Source: Oscillospiraceae bacterium (GTDB taxonomy: Bacteria; Bacillota; Clostridia; Oscillospirales; CAG-272). From it: DNA of 63,501 nt. Position 1 is the stretch's first letter. Every line of letters begins with the position of its first letter. A model generated the notes under the pieces. That model was given only the letters and a program-made list of their open reading frames with translations. It was not told the DNA's origin and made no database searches. The DNA lies in contig SVTS01000005.1 of NCBI GenBank assembly GCA_015063645.1, positions 1 through 63,501 on the forward strand, written 5' to 3'. Shown here piece by piece: positions 32,782 to 42,194 of this stretch. A program made the position numbers and the translations under genes.

Positions 32782-35163
32782 ATGAGAAACGTACAGACAT
32801 TAAAGCGTGACTGGAAATTCCGATTTTTTACATCTGCGGAAGCGGCAGAGGCATGCTGCTTCACACCGGATTATAACGACAGCGGCTGGGAAACCGTCCG
32901 TGTCCCCCATGACTGGGCGGCAAAAGGAGAATTTGACGAGGACAACGACGCCAGCTATTCCAAAATTGTTGCGGACGGTATAACCAAAGAAAGAAAGCAC
33001 ACCGGACGAAGCGGGGCGCTTCCCACGGTCGGATTCGGCGTTTACCGCCGTATTCTGCGCATTGCTGAAGAAGAGCGCGGCAGAAAGATTTATCTGGAAT
33101 TTGACGGCGTCATGTGGGGCTCTGCTATCTATATTAACGGCGAAAAAGCCGGCAGCAATCATTTCGGCTACCGTTCATTTGAGGTGGACATCACTCCTTT
33201 CATCCGGTTCGGCGAGGACAATCTGCTGGCGGTTGGCGTGGAAATGCTTCCCGACTGCAGCCGCTGGTACAGCGGGGCAGGTATATTCCGCAACGTCCGC
33301 CTGATCAGCAAAAACGAACAGCACATTGCATACAACGGTGTCTGGGTGCGTCAGCTGGAAGCCAATGCGAAAAATGCCGCTTTTCTGATTGAGATCGATC
33401 ACACGGGAGATGAGACAGTCCGCTTCAGAGCTGACATTTTCACTCCGTCCGGTGAACTTATGAAAACGGCAGAGCACGGTGTATACGCAGGGGAGTTGTC
33501 CGATATCTTCACCATTCCCTCCCCTGTTCTGTGGGACATTGATCATCCGGCGCTGTATACGGCAGATGTCACGCTGCTTTCCACGGACGATACTGTACTT
33601 GACGGCGTTACCGTGCGTTTCGGTGTAAGAAATATTCGCTTCTCTGCCGAGGAGGGATTTTTCCTGAACGGCAGACATGTAAAACTGAACGGCGTATGCA
33701 ATCATCATGATCTGGGTTCCCTCGGTGCGGCTGTCAGTGTACCTGCACTGCGCCGTCAGCTGCAGCTGATGCGCGGTATGGGCGTGAATGCAATCCGCAC
33801 CAGTCACAATCCGCCGGCACCGGAACTGCTTGATCTCTGCGACGAGATGGGCTTTGTGGTGATGGACGAATTTTTCGACGAGTGGCGAGTCCGCAAAGTG
33901 AAGAACGGCTATGCGCAGTATTTTGACGATCATGCCGCAGACGATGTGATCGGTGTGATCCGCCGCGACCGCAATCATCCCTGCGTAATCCTCTGGTCAA
34001 TCGGCAACGAAATCGGCGAGCAGTCCCAGCCTGAGGGATGGCGCACGGCGAAGTTCCTGACGGATCTGGTACACCGCACCGATCCAACGCGTCCCACGTC
34101 TGCGGGGCTTGACCGGTATCCGGCAATGCTTGACAATCATCTGATTCATTTTGTGGATGTACCCGGTCTGAATTACAAGCCGCATTTTTACAAAAAAACG
34201 CACGAGGAACATCCTGACTTTATTCTGCTGGGATCCGAAACGGAGTCCTGCGTATCCACACGCGGTGTGTATCATCTGCCGGCACAGGTAGAGATCCCCG
34301 CCCCTGTACGGGAGGATCTGACGGTATCCGCGTACGATCTGTCCGCACCCGGTTGGGCATATTACCCGGAGAGAGAACTCGCAGCACAGGCGGACTGTCC
34401 GTTTATCGCCGGTGAATTCATCTGGACGGGTATGGATTACATGGGAGAACCGACGCCGTACTACAGTGAATGGCCGTCCCGCAGTTCCTATTTCGGCGTG
34501 GTGGATCTTGCAGGACTTCCGAAGAACCGCTACTATGCATACCGCGCTGTCTGGACGGACAATCCGGTACTGCATGTATTCCCCCACTGGAACTGGGAAG
34601 GCATGGAGGGACAGGTTGTTCCCGTGCACGTATACACAAGCTATCCGGAAGCGGAATTGTTTATCAACGGAAAATCCTGCGGCAGACGCACCTTCGGCAC
34701 GGAGGATGAAATCCAGCGGTTCCGTCTCATGTGGAATGATGTTGTCTATGAACCGGGGGAAGTCAAGGTAATTGCCTATGATACGGACGGCAATGCCGCG
34801 GCTGAAACTGCCGTACGCACCGCAGGCGAACCGCATCATATTACGCTGGAAGCGGAACGCAGTGAAATTGCAGCCGACGGCGAGGATCTTGTCTATGTGA
34901 TCGCCCGTGTAATGGATGCGGAGGGTAATATCTGTCCGAAGGCTGACAACCGCATCACCTTTGCGGTGGAGGGCGCCGGAGAATTTCTGACCACCGATGC
35001 CGGCGATCAGCGCGAGGTGGAATCCTTTGCACGCCCCGACAAGAAAGCGCTGGCGGGACATCTGGTTGCCTGCATCCGCGCGTTGGAGGAAGCCGGAACG
35101 ATCCGCATCCGCGCATCGGCAGACGGGCTCATTTCCGCAGAAGCAGAAGTTCTTGCAAAGTAA
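32782..35163 (+). CDS. Glycoside hydrolase family 2 enzyme (beta-galactosidase type)
   Basis: This is a 793-aa protein with the GH2 order: sugar-binding jelly roll (about residues 8-180, including GFGVYRRILRI and DGVMWGSAIYINGEKAG), immunoglobulin-like domain, TIM barrel, and C-terminal Ig-like domains (DUF4982 and an invasin-like module around residues 620-790). The acid/base Glu lies in WSIGNEIGEQ (about 411), the nucleophile Glu in FIAGEFIWTGMDY (about 544). No signal peptide is present, so it should act on imported oligosaccharides. It could be beta-galactosidase, beta-glucuronidase or a relative. CGGAGG precedes the ATG and a strong terminator follows. Confidence 0.9.
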   Translation: MRNVQTLKRDWKFRFFTSAEAAEACCFTPDYNDSGWETVRVPHDWAAKGEFDEDNDASYSKIVADGITKERKHTGRSGALPTVGFGVYRRILRIAEEERGRKIYLEFDGVMWGSAIYINGEKAGSNHFGYRSFEVDITPFIRFGEDNLLAVGVEMLPDCSRWYSGAGIFRNVRLISKNEQHIAYNGVWVRQLEANAKNAAFLIEIDHTGDETVRFRADIFTPSGELMKTAEHGVYAGELSDIFTIPSPVLWDIDHPALYTADVTLLSTDDTVLDGVTVRFGVRNIRFSAEEGFFLNGRHVKLNGVCNHHDLGSLGAAVSVPALRRQLQLMRGMGVNAIRTSHNPPAPELLDLCDEMGFVVMDEFFDEWRVRKVKNGYAQYFDDHAADDVIGVIRRDRNHPCVILWSIGNEIGEQSQPEGWRTAKFLTDLVHRTDPTRPTSAGLDRYPAMLDNHLIHFVDVPGLNYKPHFYKKTHEEHPDFILLGSETESCVSTRGVYHLPAQVEIPAPVREDLTVSAYDLSAPGWAYYPERELAAQADCPFIAGEFIWTGMDYMGEPTPYYSEWPSRSSYFGVVDLAGLPKNRYYAYRAVWTDNPVLHVFPHWNWEGMEGQVVPVHVYTSYPEAELFINGKSCGRRTFGTEDEIQRFRLMWNDVVYEPGEVKVIAYDTDGNAAAETAVRTAGEPHHITLEAERSEIAADGEDLVYVIARVMDAEGNICPKADNRITFAVEGAGEFLTTDAGDQREVESFARPDKKALAGHLVACIRALEEAGTIRIRASADGLISAEAEVLAK

Positions 35164-35179
35164 TACCGAATAAAAAACA

Positions 35180-35218
35180 GGTGATGCCGTATTTTACAAG
35201 TACGGCATCACCATTTTT
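35180..35218 (+). terminator. Terminator of the GH2 gene
   Basis: Perfect 12-bp stem GGTGATGCCGTA / TACGGCATCACC (35180-35191, 35201-35212) followed by ATTTTT. Confidence 0.92.
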
Positions 35219-35341
35219 CATTTTTGATAATTTTTTCCGGCTGTATCTTCGCAGAGAACGCGTAACGGTTACGGGAAACTCACAATACAGATTGAGCACC
35301 GTCAGGTACTGTTTTCCATGAAAAGCTTCCCGGATAAAGGA

Positions 35342-36445
35342 TCACACGAACTTTCCGTACTTTGCAAATCTTTCATCTGCACGGCGGGAGAATTCTTTGA
35401 TGACTTCAATTTCCTTTGCAATATACGGCAGACCGTTGAAGCGGTAGAGATCGTGCTGCATGAGCGTCAGCTTCAGATCGCCTTCATAGTGCGGATCCTT
35501 GATTTTCGCCAGATAACTGCCCCAGGGTTCGTAGGTCTGGGAAAATCCCTGAATCAGTCCCCAATGGAAGGAGCCGATCCGCTCCAGATAGAACAGCGGG
35601 AATATCTCTCCCACGTTATTGTTGCTGATTCGATTCAGCCACTCATTATTGATCATGGGACGTCCGTACGCACGGAGATTCTCGATCATCTTGATCATGG
35701 TCGTAAATGAACTATAGCAATGGAACGTGATGATATCGGACAATTCCAGCGCACGAAGTTGTCCTTCTGTGGAAGGATTCATATCCTTATCAATTGACCA
35801 GCAGTCCGCCGTCAGCGGCTGAATGGGATCATGGGAGCGAACGATGCGGAAGAACTCCTCCATGATCGGCACGCTCATGCCTTTCCGGCGGGAATTATCG
35901 ATCTCATTCCAGATATCCCAGATCAGGATGCGGGGATCCTTTGCATATTTCCCGGCGATTTCATCCACCATCTGGTAATACAGCGGCAGATATTCGGGAT
36001 CATCCGCCAGCATATAGCCGGGACCCGTATAACCGCCTGCATGCGGTCCGCGGCAGATACCGCTGTGATAGCCCCAGTCCACTTTCTGTTCACCGAGATG
36101 TGTATTATACAGCTCTCTGGGCACGCAGCAGTCATTTCCAAGGCAGAGCATAACGCTGAGCCCCGCATCGGCTGCCATCTGCAGATATTCCTCCAGATTC
36201 GCCATAAAACTGTCATGCTCTTCGTGCCAGACTTCAAACTGAATAATCGCCCGGACGGCGTTCAGTCCGGTTTCCTTTGCCAGATTGAATTCATATTTTA
36301 TCTGCTCCGCCACCTCGGCATGTCTGTGGGACTGCCACATGGCGATCCGGTTGACACAGTTGGAGGGATATCCGTTGAATCCGCGGATCCAGGGCTGTTT
36401 TTCATACCATTCCCACGCCTGTTCTTTTGTCCACTGTTCTTTCAT
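35342..36445 (-). CDS. GH5/cellulase-like TIM-barrel glycosidase
   Basis: This is a 367-aa cytoplasmic protein. It opens with WEWYEKQPWIRGFNGYPSNCVNRIAMWQ, typical of a family often annotated as 1,4-beta-xylanase or GH5-like. Candidate catalytic acids are E181 in IWDIWNEIDNS and E268 in PMINNEWLNR, the spacing expected for clan GH-A enzymes. The start at 36445 follows AAGGAG; a longer reading upstream runs through the divergent promoter and was rejected. It is divergent from an AraC regulator, its likely controller. The substrate is unknown; lack of a signal peptide implies imported oligosaccharides. Confidence 0.78.
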   Translation of the reverse strand: MKEQWTKEQAWEWYEKQPWIRGFNGYPSNCVNRIAMWQSHRHAEVAEQIKYEFNLAKETGLNAVRAIIQFEVWHEEHDSFMANLEEYLQMAADAGLSVMLCLGNDCCVPRELYNTHLGEQKVDWGYHSGICRGPHAGGYTGPGYMLADDPEYLPLYYQMVDEIAGKYAKDPRILIWDIWNEIDNSRRKGMSVPIMEEFFRIVRSHDPIQPLTADCWSIDKDMNPSTEGQLRALELSDIITFHCYSSFTTMIKMIENLRAYGRPMINNEWLNRISNNNVGEIFPLFYLERIGSFHWGLIQGFSQTYEPWGSYLAKIKDPHYEGDLKLTLMQHDLYRFNGLPYIAKEIEVIKEFSRRADERFAKYGKFV

Positions 36446-36494
36446 GATAATCTCCTTATCATTTGTATTTTTTATAATTATATTCCATAATCTC

Positions 36495-36530
36495 TTGACA
36501 AACAAGCCGAAATGTGATGTAATATTCTCA
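36495..36530 (+). promoter_or_regulatory. Promoter of the AraC gene at 36548
   Basis: TTGACA (36495-36500), a 17-bp spacer and TGTAAT (36518-36523). The core AATGTGATGTAATATTCTCA differs at only two positions from the core at 22458-22477. Confidence 0.75.
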
Positions 36531-36547
36531 AAAGGTAAGGTGAGTAC

Positions 36548-37330
36548 ATGATTATCTATCAGAATGAGAATTTTGGGAAATCCTTTGATTTCCGCTGTCG
36601 GCGGCATGACGGTTATGTGGTCGTCCCACATATTCATCAGTACTGCGAAATCCTGATCTGTCTTGAAGGAACGATGCGCATGCTCTGCGGCGAGAAGCAT
36701 CTCTCAGTTCCCGCCGGGCACGCGGCTTTCATTCTGCCCAACGATATACATGCATACACGGATGATCTGCCCTGCAGGAGTATCTGTGCGGTTTTTTCCT
36801 GCGATTTTATCCCCTCATTTTTCAGAGAAGTCGGTGATCGGATGCCGGTGAATCCTGTAGCGGATGTCTCCGATCTTTTGCCGATTACGGCAGATCTTCC
36901 GGAAATTCCCGGGGAAAATCTCACAGAAATTGCCGGACGTTTGAATCTTCTGTTTGCAAGGCTGCTGAAAAGTACGGAGTTTTCGGACAGACAAAGCGGC
37001 AGTGCCGATATTTACCGTGCGGCGATTGCGTATATTTCCACGCACTACAGAGAAGATATCACGCTGCGCAGCGTAGCCGCGACGATCGGATATCACGAAA
37101 AGTATCTTTCCGCGTCTCTGCATGCCCTGACCGGCATGAATTTCTGCAGATTTTTATCCACCTACCGGGTAGAGTACGCCAAACGGCTGCTTCTGGATGA
37201 AGGAAATTCGAAAAAAAGCATTGCGGAAATAGCCCACGAGGCAGGTTTTTCTTCCATTAACACGTTCTGCAGAGAATTCAGGGAACTGAGCGGTATCACT
37301 GCCAGTGCTTACAGAAAAGGCATCCGTTAA
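36548..37330 (+). CDS. AraC-family regulator
   Basis: This is a 260-aa protein with an N-terminal cupin: VPHIHQYCEILICLEGTMRML and LSVPAGHAAFILPNDIHAY (about residues 25-75). The C-terminal AraC domain (about 155-258) shows ITLRSVAATIGYHEKYLSASLHALTG and KKSIAEIAHEAGFSSINTFCREFRELSG. Divergent orientation to the GH5-like gene suggests it responds to the sugar this enzyme releases. The ATG follows AAGGTGAG. It probably has nothing to do with the ArsR operon downstream, which has its own strong promoter. Confidence 0.88.
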   Translation: MIIYQNENFGKSFDFRCRRHDGYVVVPHIHQYCEILICLEGTMRMLCGEKHLSVPAGHAAFILPNDIHAYTDDLPCRSICAVFSCDFIPSFFREVGDRMPVNPVADVSDLLPITADLPEIPGENLTEIAGRLNLLFARLLKSTEFSDRQSGSADIYRAAIAYISTHYREDITLRSVAATIGYHEKYLSASLHALTGMNFCRFLSTYRVEYAKRLLLDEGNSKKSIAEIAHEAGFSSINTFCREFRELSGITASAYRKGIR

Positions 37331-37371
37331 TTCTTACCAAAAAATTATTTCGATAAACATCAAATCAGTTA

Positions 37372-37429
37372 TTGACAGGCACAGAATTTCATGGTATAAT
37401 ACAGACATAATATTTAGACAAACATCTAA
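37372..37429 (+). promoter_or_regulatory. Strong promoter and operator of the ArsR-DUF2087 operon
   Basis: TTGACA (37372-37377), a 17-bp spacer and TATAAT (37395-37400): full consensus. Just downstream TTAGA-CAAACA-TCTAA (37414-37429) is an inverted repeat of the size used by ArsR-type repressors, covering the start of transcription. Autorepression is inferred. Confidence 0.75.
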
Positions 37430-37449
37430 TCAAATGGAGGTATTATATC

Positions 37450-38031
37450 ATGTCAGAACTAAAATTACCCATGAATGCAGCAGATTTTCCGAAGACAACC
37501 GCAGCACGGATCGCGATGACCGATATTGCACAGAAATATGTAGATCGGTACGCGGAGGAATTGAACAATCTCACGCCGGAGGACAAACTGCGCCGTAAAG
37601 CGCTGAATATCCAGAAACACATGGCGGAGCACTGTCACTGTTTCGCGGCGATGGGGTACAATTCATCCTCATGGGAAGCACAGCTGGAAAAACGTTCCGC
37701 TATGCTGAAGCGCGCCGGATTACTGAATGAATTTGAATCCGCGCTGGCGGATCTTACACCGGATGAACGCGGGGCATTTATTCAGTATGCGCACACAAAC
37801 TGGTTTCTGCACAATGCTTTTATTGATCAGCATATCGCGCATTTTCGTGCGGTAACCGCTGACGGACATCCGGAAAAGACATTTGATGACCGGATCATTC
37901 TCGGCACAGTCTATTCCATCTGCCGGGAATGGCGACTCTGGTGGACGGAGAACGGTACTCTGCCCTTTAACAGATGGACTTACGAAGATTTACCTTTTAC
38001 AACCGAAGAAACGGAGATTGAGAATGGCTGA
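37450..38031 (+). CDS. Uncharacterised 193-aa protein paired with an ArsR regulator
   Basis: I do not recognise the family. The protein is soluble and mostly helical, with a His/Cys cluster (MAEHCHCFAAMGYN, about residues 57-70) and Trp-rich end segments (CREWRLWWTENG, FNRWTYEDLPF). It has no signal peptide or membrane segment. It is the first gene after a consensus promoter with a palindromic operator, has a GGAGG site, and overlaps the regulator gene by 8 bp. Such tight coupling suggests that the regulator senses something this protein makes, binds or removes. Confidence 0.7.
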   Translation: MSELKLPMNAADFPKTTAARIAMTDIAQKYVDRYAEELNNLTPEDKLRRKALNIQKHMAEHCHCFAAMGYNSSSWEAQLEKRSAMLKRAGLLNEFESALADLTPDERGAFIQYAHTNWFLHNAFIDQHIAHFRAVTADGHPEKTFDDRIILGTVYSICREWRLWWTENGTLPFNRWTYEDLPFTTEETEIENG

Positions 38032-38575
38032 AACATTGGATGCCGTCACTTTATTCAAAGCATTGGGGGACGAATCCCGACTGGCGATTGTACGCATGCT
38101 TCTGGAAGGGGAATCCTATGTGGAGCTGATTGCCAGCCGGCTCTTGCTCAGCAGCGCAACGGTGAGTCATCATCTGAAAAAACTGGAGGCAGCAGGCGTT
38201 GTGCACTGTCACCGGACACAGTTTTATATGATCTACACCCTGCGTAGGGAAATTCTGGATGAATCCCTGCTGCATCTGATCGGGACACTGCCCGCACAGG
38301 ATGATGATACCAAATACCGGGAAGCGATAATTGAAACATTTTTCGACTGCGGCAGACTGAAAAATCTGCCTGCGCAGCGCAAGAAGCGGGAGATCGTTCT
38401 GCAGCACATACTGGATCTGCTGGATGAAAAAGATTGTTACACGGAGACGGAAATCAACGCGCACATTGAAAAATTCCACGAAGATTACTGCACAATCCGG
38501 CGGGAGATGATTGCATTCGGGCTGCTTTGCCGCACCCATGAAACCGGTGAAGAACTGTACCGCAGGGTATGCTGA
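38024..38575 (+). CDS. ArsR-family regulator with C-terminal DUF2087 domain
   Basis: This is a 183-aa protein. The N-terminal winged helix (about residues 5-75) shows LFKALGDESRLAIVRMLLEGESYVELIASRLLLSSATVSHHLKKLEAAGVV. The C-terminus (about 115-183) is DUF2087: RKKREIVLQHILDLLDEKDCYTETEINAHIEKFHEDYCTIRREMI. The metal-binding ELCVCDL motif of ArsR/SmtB is absent, so metal sensing is unlikely. The ATG at 38024 overlaps the upstream stop by 8 bp, with GGAG at 8 nt. It probably represses its own promoter through the palindrome at 37414. Confidence 0.88.
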   Translation: MAETLDAVTLFKALGDESRLAIVRMLLEGESYVELIASRLLLSSATVSHHLKKLEAAGVVHCHRTQFYMIYTLRREILDESLLHLIGTLPAQDDDTKYREAIIETFFDCGRLKNLPAQRKKREIVLQHILDLLDEKDCYTETEINAHIEKFHEDYCTIRREMIAFGLLCRTHETGEELYRRVC

Positions 38576-38691
38576 TCCTCAATAAAAAATGATTTTCTCC
38601 GAGCGTGGTTTGTTCATATATATTTCACACCTTCACTGTTTTTTTGTGATACAATATATTCACCGAGCAAATCTGAACTAAGGACAAAATC

Positions 38692-40008
38692 ATGATCAAC
38701 CATTTCAGAGCGATGTCCTGCACGCTGTTGTCCGCCTTGCTTCTGCTTTCCGGATGTGCCGCAGATCAGCCGCCCTTATTTACTTATACGCTGCACACAT
38801 ACACTTCCGCTATGCCGGACTCGCTTCATCCGCATACGCGTACGGCTGATGCCGACTATGCCGCCTCCTTTACGGAAATGGGATTTGTTATTCCAGGTGG
38901 GAAGGATGAATGGCAATATGAAATGGCAGAAAGCATTACAGATATTACGGAATCATTTTCCGACAAAGAGAAATGGGGCATTGATGAGGACAGCGGACGG
39001 GTATTCCGCATTGTACTCAATCAGCGTGCTGTATGGAGCGACGGAACCGACATTACGGCGGACACCTACATCGATTCCATGAAACAGCTGTTGGCGCCGG
39101 ACAAACAATACAGCCGGGCGCTTCCCTACACCGTCGGCAATGCCGCGATTTTCTGCGCGGATGATTACAGACGGTCAGGCGAGCCTCTCTATACTCCGTG
39201 TGTCGCTCCGTACGGCGAGGACGAACTCGCGGATTACAGCTTTGATCTTGAGAAAAATAAAGTTTTCCTGCACCTCACAAGCCGCGCCATGACGCTGACA
39301 GACGAGTATTCCATTCAGGACATCTATAAGGCGGGCTATATTGATCCGGCGCTCTACGACCGCGTAAGCGGTCAGGCGGATGTATACGGATATATTCCCG
39401 TCACTGAAGAGAACAAAGAAGACATCCGCGCACTGGCGGAACGCGTACTGATTTTCTTCGGTCTGCGCTTCCATGAGGATTATTACAAGGAAATGCTTTT
39501 TTACCGTACCGGAGAAAAGCATCCCTCGATTCCGTTTACACAGGTTGGGCTGATCAAAGCGGGATTATATGAGCTGACGTACATCACAGCGGAGCAGATT
39601 TCCCTTGCAGATTTTCTCGCCTGCATGACAGTGAACTGGATCGTCCATCCGGACGGAGACGGCGATTCTCTTACGAAGCATCCCTCCTACGGTCCGTATC
39701 AGCTGGTTGAGGTATCAGGGGATCATCTGGGGTATTACCGCAACAGCAATTGGTACGGTTGGAGTGACGGCAGACATGAGGAACTTTATGCAAGCGAATC
39801 CGTTCACTGTGCAATACTGAGTGATGAAGATGCCGCCCTCCTTTTTGAGCGCGGCAAGCTGGATCTTCTGTTTGATTCCGCCAATGGCTTATGCAAAGCA
39901 TCGGCACGCGTCACCGGCGGGACGGATGTGCAGACAATCCGCTATCTTTACGACGATGCCGGATGGAGAGAATATATCAAAGACCGCGGCGGTTATCCTT
40001 ACAGATAG
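38692..40008 (+). CDS. Family-5 (oligopeptide type) solute-binding lipoprotein, C-terminally short
   Basis: This is a 438-aa lipoprotein (LLSALLLLSGC, lipidated Cys22). The SBP_bac_5 hallmark AVWSDGTDITADTYIDSMKQLL appears near residue 110, and SYGPYQLVEVSGDHLGYYRNSNWYG near 330 matches the region after which OppA-type proteins usually continue for well over 100 residues. Here the protein ends at about 438 and a terminator follows, so the last part of the fold is missing. No permease or ATPase lies nearby. It could be a decayed gene or a sensor-like binding protein. A TACAAT -10 (38650-38655) precedes it. Confidence 0.75.
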   Translation: MINHFRAMSCTLLSALLLLSGCAADQPPLFTYTLHTYTSAMPDSLHPHTRTADADYAASFTEMGFVIPGGKDEWQYEMAESITDITESFSDKEKWGIDEDSGRVFRIVLNQRAVWSDGTDITADTYIDSMKQLLAPDKQYSRALPYTVGNAAIFCADDYRRSGEPLYTPCVAPYGEDELADYSFDLEKNKVFLHLTSRAMTLTDEYSIQDIYKAGYIDPALYDRVSGQADVYGYIPVTEENKEDIRALAERVLIFFGLRFHEDYYKEMLFYRTGEKHPSIPFTQVGLIKAGLYELTYITAEQISLADFLACMTVNWIVHPDGDGDSLTKHPSYGPYQLVEVSGDHLGYYRNSNWYGWSDGRHEELYASESVHCAILSDEDAALLFERGKLDLLFDSANGLCKASARVTGGTDVQTIRYLYDDAGWREYIKDRGGYPYR

Positions 40009-40014
40009 AAACAA

Positions 40015-40047
40015 AACCGACAGATTTTCATCTGTCGGTTATTTTTT
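40015..40047. terminator. Terminator between the SBP and BlaR1-like genes
   Basis: Perfect 11-bp stem AACCGACAGAT / ATCTGTCGGTT with a TTTC loop and a T6 tail on the plus strand. It lies at the convergent end of both genes. Confidence 0.9.
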
Positions 40048-42169
40048 ATGATACCAGCCCCGCATAGAAAAGGCAGAGCATATGCATTGCCTCTCCGAAG
40101 TTTACGACTGAACCACCATACACAAATCCCTCCGAATCCGGACGGACAATGCCGCTCCGGCACATATTGTTCACAGCATTTCTGGCATATGTATCCCCGG
40201 AGATGACGGTTATCCCGTCTTTGGGTGTGTAGGCAATCCATCCTGCCGATCCGGAATCGATTTTATAAGCACTGTAGCCCAGCGCCGCATATTCCTCGTG
40301 AAGCCAGGTACGGGTAAATCCGGCTTTGCGGAACAGTGCAGCGATATCCTCAGAGGAATAGACATCCTGCCCCGCTTTCAGATAAAATACGTCGGAACGC
40401 TGTCCGCTCTCGGTCAATGCGAATATACTGCGCACAATTTGTTCTTCACGGGTACTCGTTCCAAGCTGCAGGCAGATTACATAATCGTATTCTGTTCTTT
40501 CCTGTATTTCCGAGGCACGAACGGGATCCAGCCGTTCCAGCGGTACGGAGTAATAGTAGGAGAGGAATTTCGTTCTCAGCCATTCATTGTTGATGAATTG
40601 CATGATTATTTCCAACTCCTCCACCGTATAGCAATCGGAATAGCTGATCACTGCTGTATCACTGCCCCGGTTATAACACCCGAGCAGAGCACGCGCTTCC
40701 GTTTCCGGAAGGCGCTGCAGAACATCCACAAGAGTTTTCTCTCGGATCTGTTCCGGGATCACATCTGTATGCATCGGCGGAGCATCTGTGGAGACAAGTG
40801 CCATAATTGTTTCCATCAGCACCGATGCCTGCTCCACGGTAATGGACTGGGATGCGGCGACTGTATTCATATATTCCTCAAACGACGGATGCATTCTGCC
40901 GCTTTCCGCCATACTTCGTACCAGTGAACTGAGCGATCCGTCCCCCAGTTTCAACCGGAACGGGGACGCACTTCCTCCCGTACGGTTGATCAGTGTGGAA
41001 TACAGGATATTATAGAACTGAATTCCGCTGACCGTATCGGAGGGAGAGTAGGATGCGTAGCTCTGTTCGGACAGTGCTTCCCCGTTCCGGATGTACAGAC
41101 TGTACGGTTCCAGAATGGAGATAACGGGATTTGTCAGGCATCCGACCATAATCACCGCGCAGGCAAGCGCAATGAAGCGGCGTATCCCCGGGGAAATGTG
41201 CCCCGCTGATGCAATCCTCCGCAGGCGGCTTTTCAGCAAGGCTCCCTCAACGGACATGGTACTGACATATGCATAACGCACTCTGTCCGCACTGCGGAAG
41301 AGGAGTTTTGCATATTCAACATGATCCACGGAGGCGAAGCGGAGTGTACGGCTGTCACAGAGTATCTCAATATCATCCCGCAGGCAGACACATGCCATCC
41401 ATATCAGAGGGTTAAACCACATGAAGCACGCAATGACATGCGCACACAGAATGATCAGGTTATCTCTCTGCACGAAATGATTCAGCTCATGCAGAAGAAT
41501 CATGGGAATATCGCGCTTCTCCGCACGGTGATCCAGAATCAGAATCGGCTGGCGGATTCCGCAGAGCAGCGAACTTTCCCCTATATACAGATCCGGCAGT
41601 GAAGTCGGGGGCAGATGCATTTTACCTGCTGCCAGCGCATATTGTTCCAGAATCTGCGGATCATCACAGGGGATGGAAGCCCGCTTGACGCGACGGTTTG
41701 TCCATCTGAACCATCCGCCAACACAGAGAAGTGACACGCCCGTACCGATGAAGTACAGCCAGATAATGACACAAAACAGGGGATTTCCCGTCTCCGACGT
41801 TTTCTCAGGCAAGCGCTCCTGCATCACGGGAGCACTTATCTCATCAGATGTCAGCACCGGATACTCGACCGTCATCAGGCGCTCGATGTAATCCGCGCCG
41901 GTAAAATCCTCCGGCGTTGTACCCATGTGAAACTCATCAAGGACTGCACCGCTCACAAGCGACTGCGCACCCGGGATCAGATTATACACGGAAATCTCGC
42001 TTGCGGGCAGAATCGGAAACAACATCCGCACAAGGAGAATTGCCCACACTGCGACATGAGCCCAGGGACTCATAACGAAGCGAAAACACCGTTTAATCAG
42101 AAAAAGTATTGCAGCTGTGACAGAGGTATACAGCGTAAGTTGGGCAAGGATCAGTATGAAATCACGCAT
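40046..42169 (-). CDS. BlaR1/MecR1-like M56 metallopeptidase sensor
   Basis: This is a 707-aa membrane protein. N-terminal hydrophobic segments (about residues 4-30, 40-55, 130-155) flank a cytoplasmic zinc protease domain with HELNHFVQRDN (HExxH at about 227-231); another membrane segment follows near 330. The C-terminal half (to 707) is extracellular and unlike the penicillin-binding sensor of true BlaR1, so the signal is unknown. On activation such proteins cleave the paired BlaI repressor, encoded 25 bp upstream. The start at 42169 has GAGGT at 10 nt; an ATG six codons upstream has no ribosome-binding site. Confidence 0.85.
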   Translation of the reverse strand: MRDFILILAQLTLYTSVTAAILFLIKRCFRFVMSPWAHVAVWAILLVRMLFPILPASEISVYNLIPGAQSLVSGAVLDEFHMGTTPEDFTGADYIERLMTVEYPVLTSDEISAPVMQERLPEKTSETGNPLFCVIIWLYFIGTGVSLLCVGGWFRWTNRRVKRASIPCDDPQILEQYALAAGKMHLPPTSLPDLYIGESSLLCGIRQPILILDHRAEKRDIPMILLHELNHFVQRDNLIILCAHVIACFMWFNPLIWMACVCLRDDIEILCDSRTLRFASVDHVEYAKLLFRSADRVRYAYVSTMSVEGALLKSRLRRIASAGHISPGIRRFIALACAVIMVGCLTNPVISILEPYSLYIRNGEALSEQSYASYSPSDTVSGIQFYNILYSTLINRTGGSASPFRLKLGDGSLSSLVRSMAESGRMHPSFEEYMNTVAASQSITVEQASVLMETIMALVSTDAPPMHTDVIPEQIREKTLVDVLQRLPETEARALLGCYNRGSDTAVISYSDCYTVEELEIIMQFINNEWLRTKFLSYYYSVPLERLDPVRASEIQERTEYDYVICLQLGTSTREEQIVRSIFALTESGQRSDVFYLKAGQDVYSSEDIAALFRKAGFTRTWLHEEYAALGYSAYKIDSGSAGWIAYTPKDGITVISGDTYARNAVNNMCRSGIVRPDSEGFVYGGSVVNFGEAMHMLCLFYAGLVS

Positions 42170-42194
42170 ATCGTATACCGACCTCATTGCGTTT

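Noticed and set aside
35261-35273. CGTAACGGTTACG palindrome, resembling a LacI-type operator or cre site
   Set aside because: It sits in a convergent 3' region between the GH2 and GH5-like genes, not in front of any promoter, and does not match the CcpA site consensus well.
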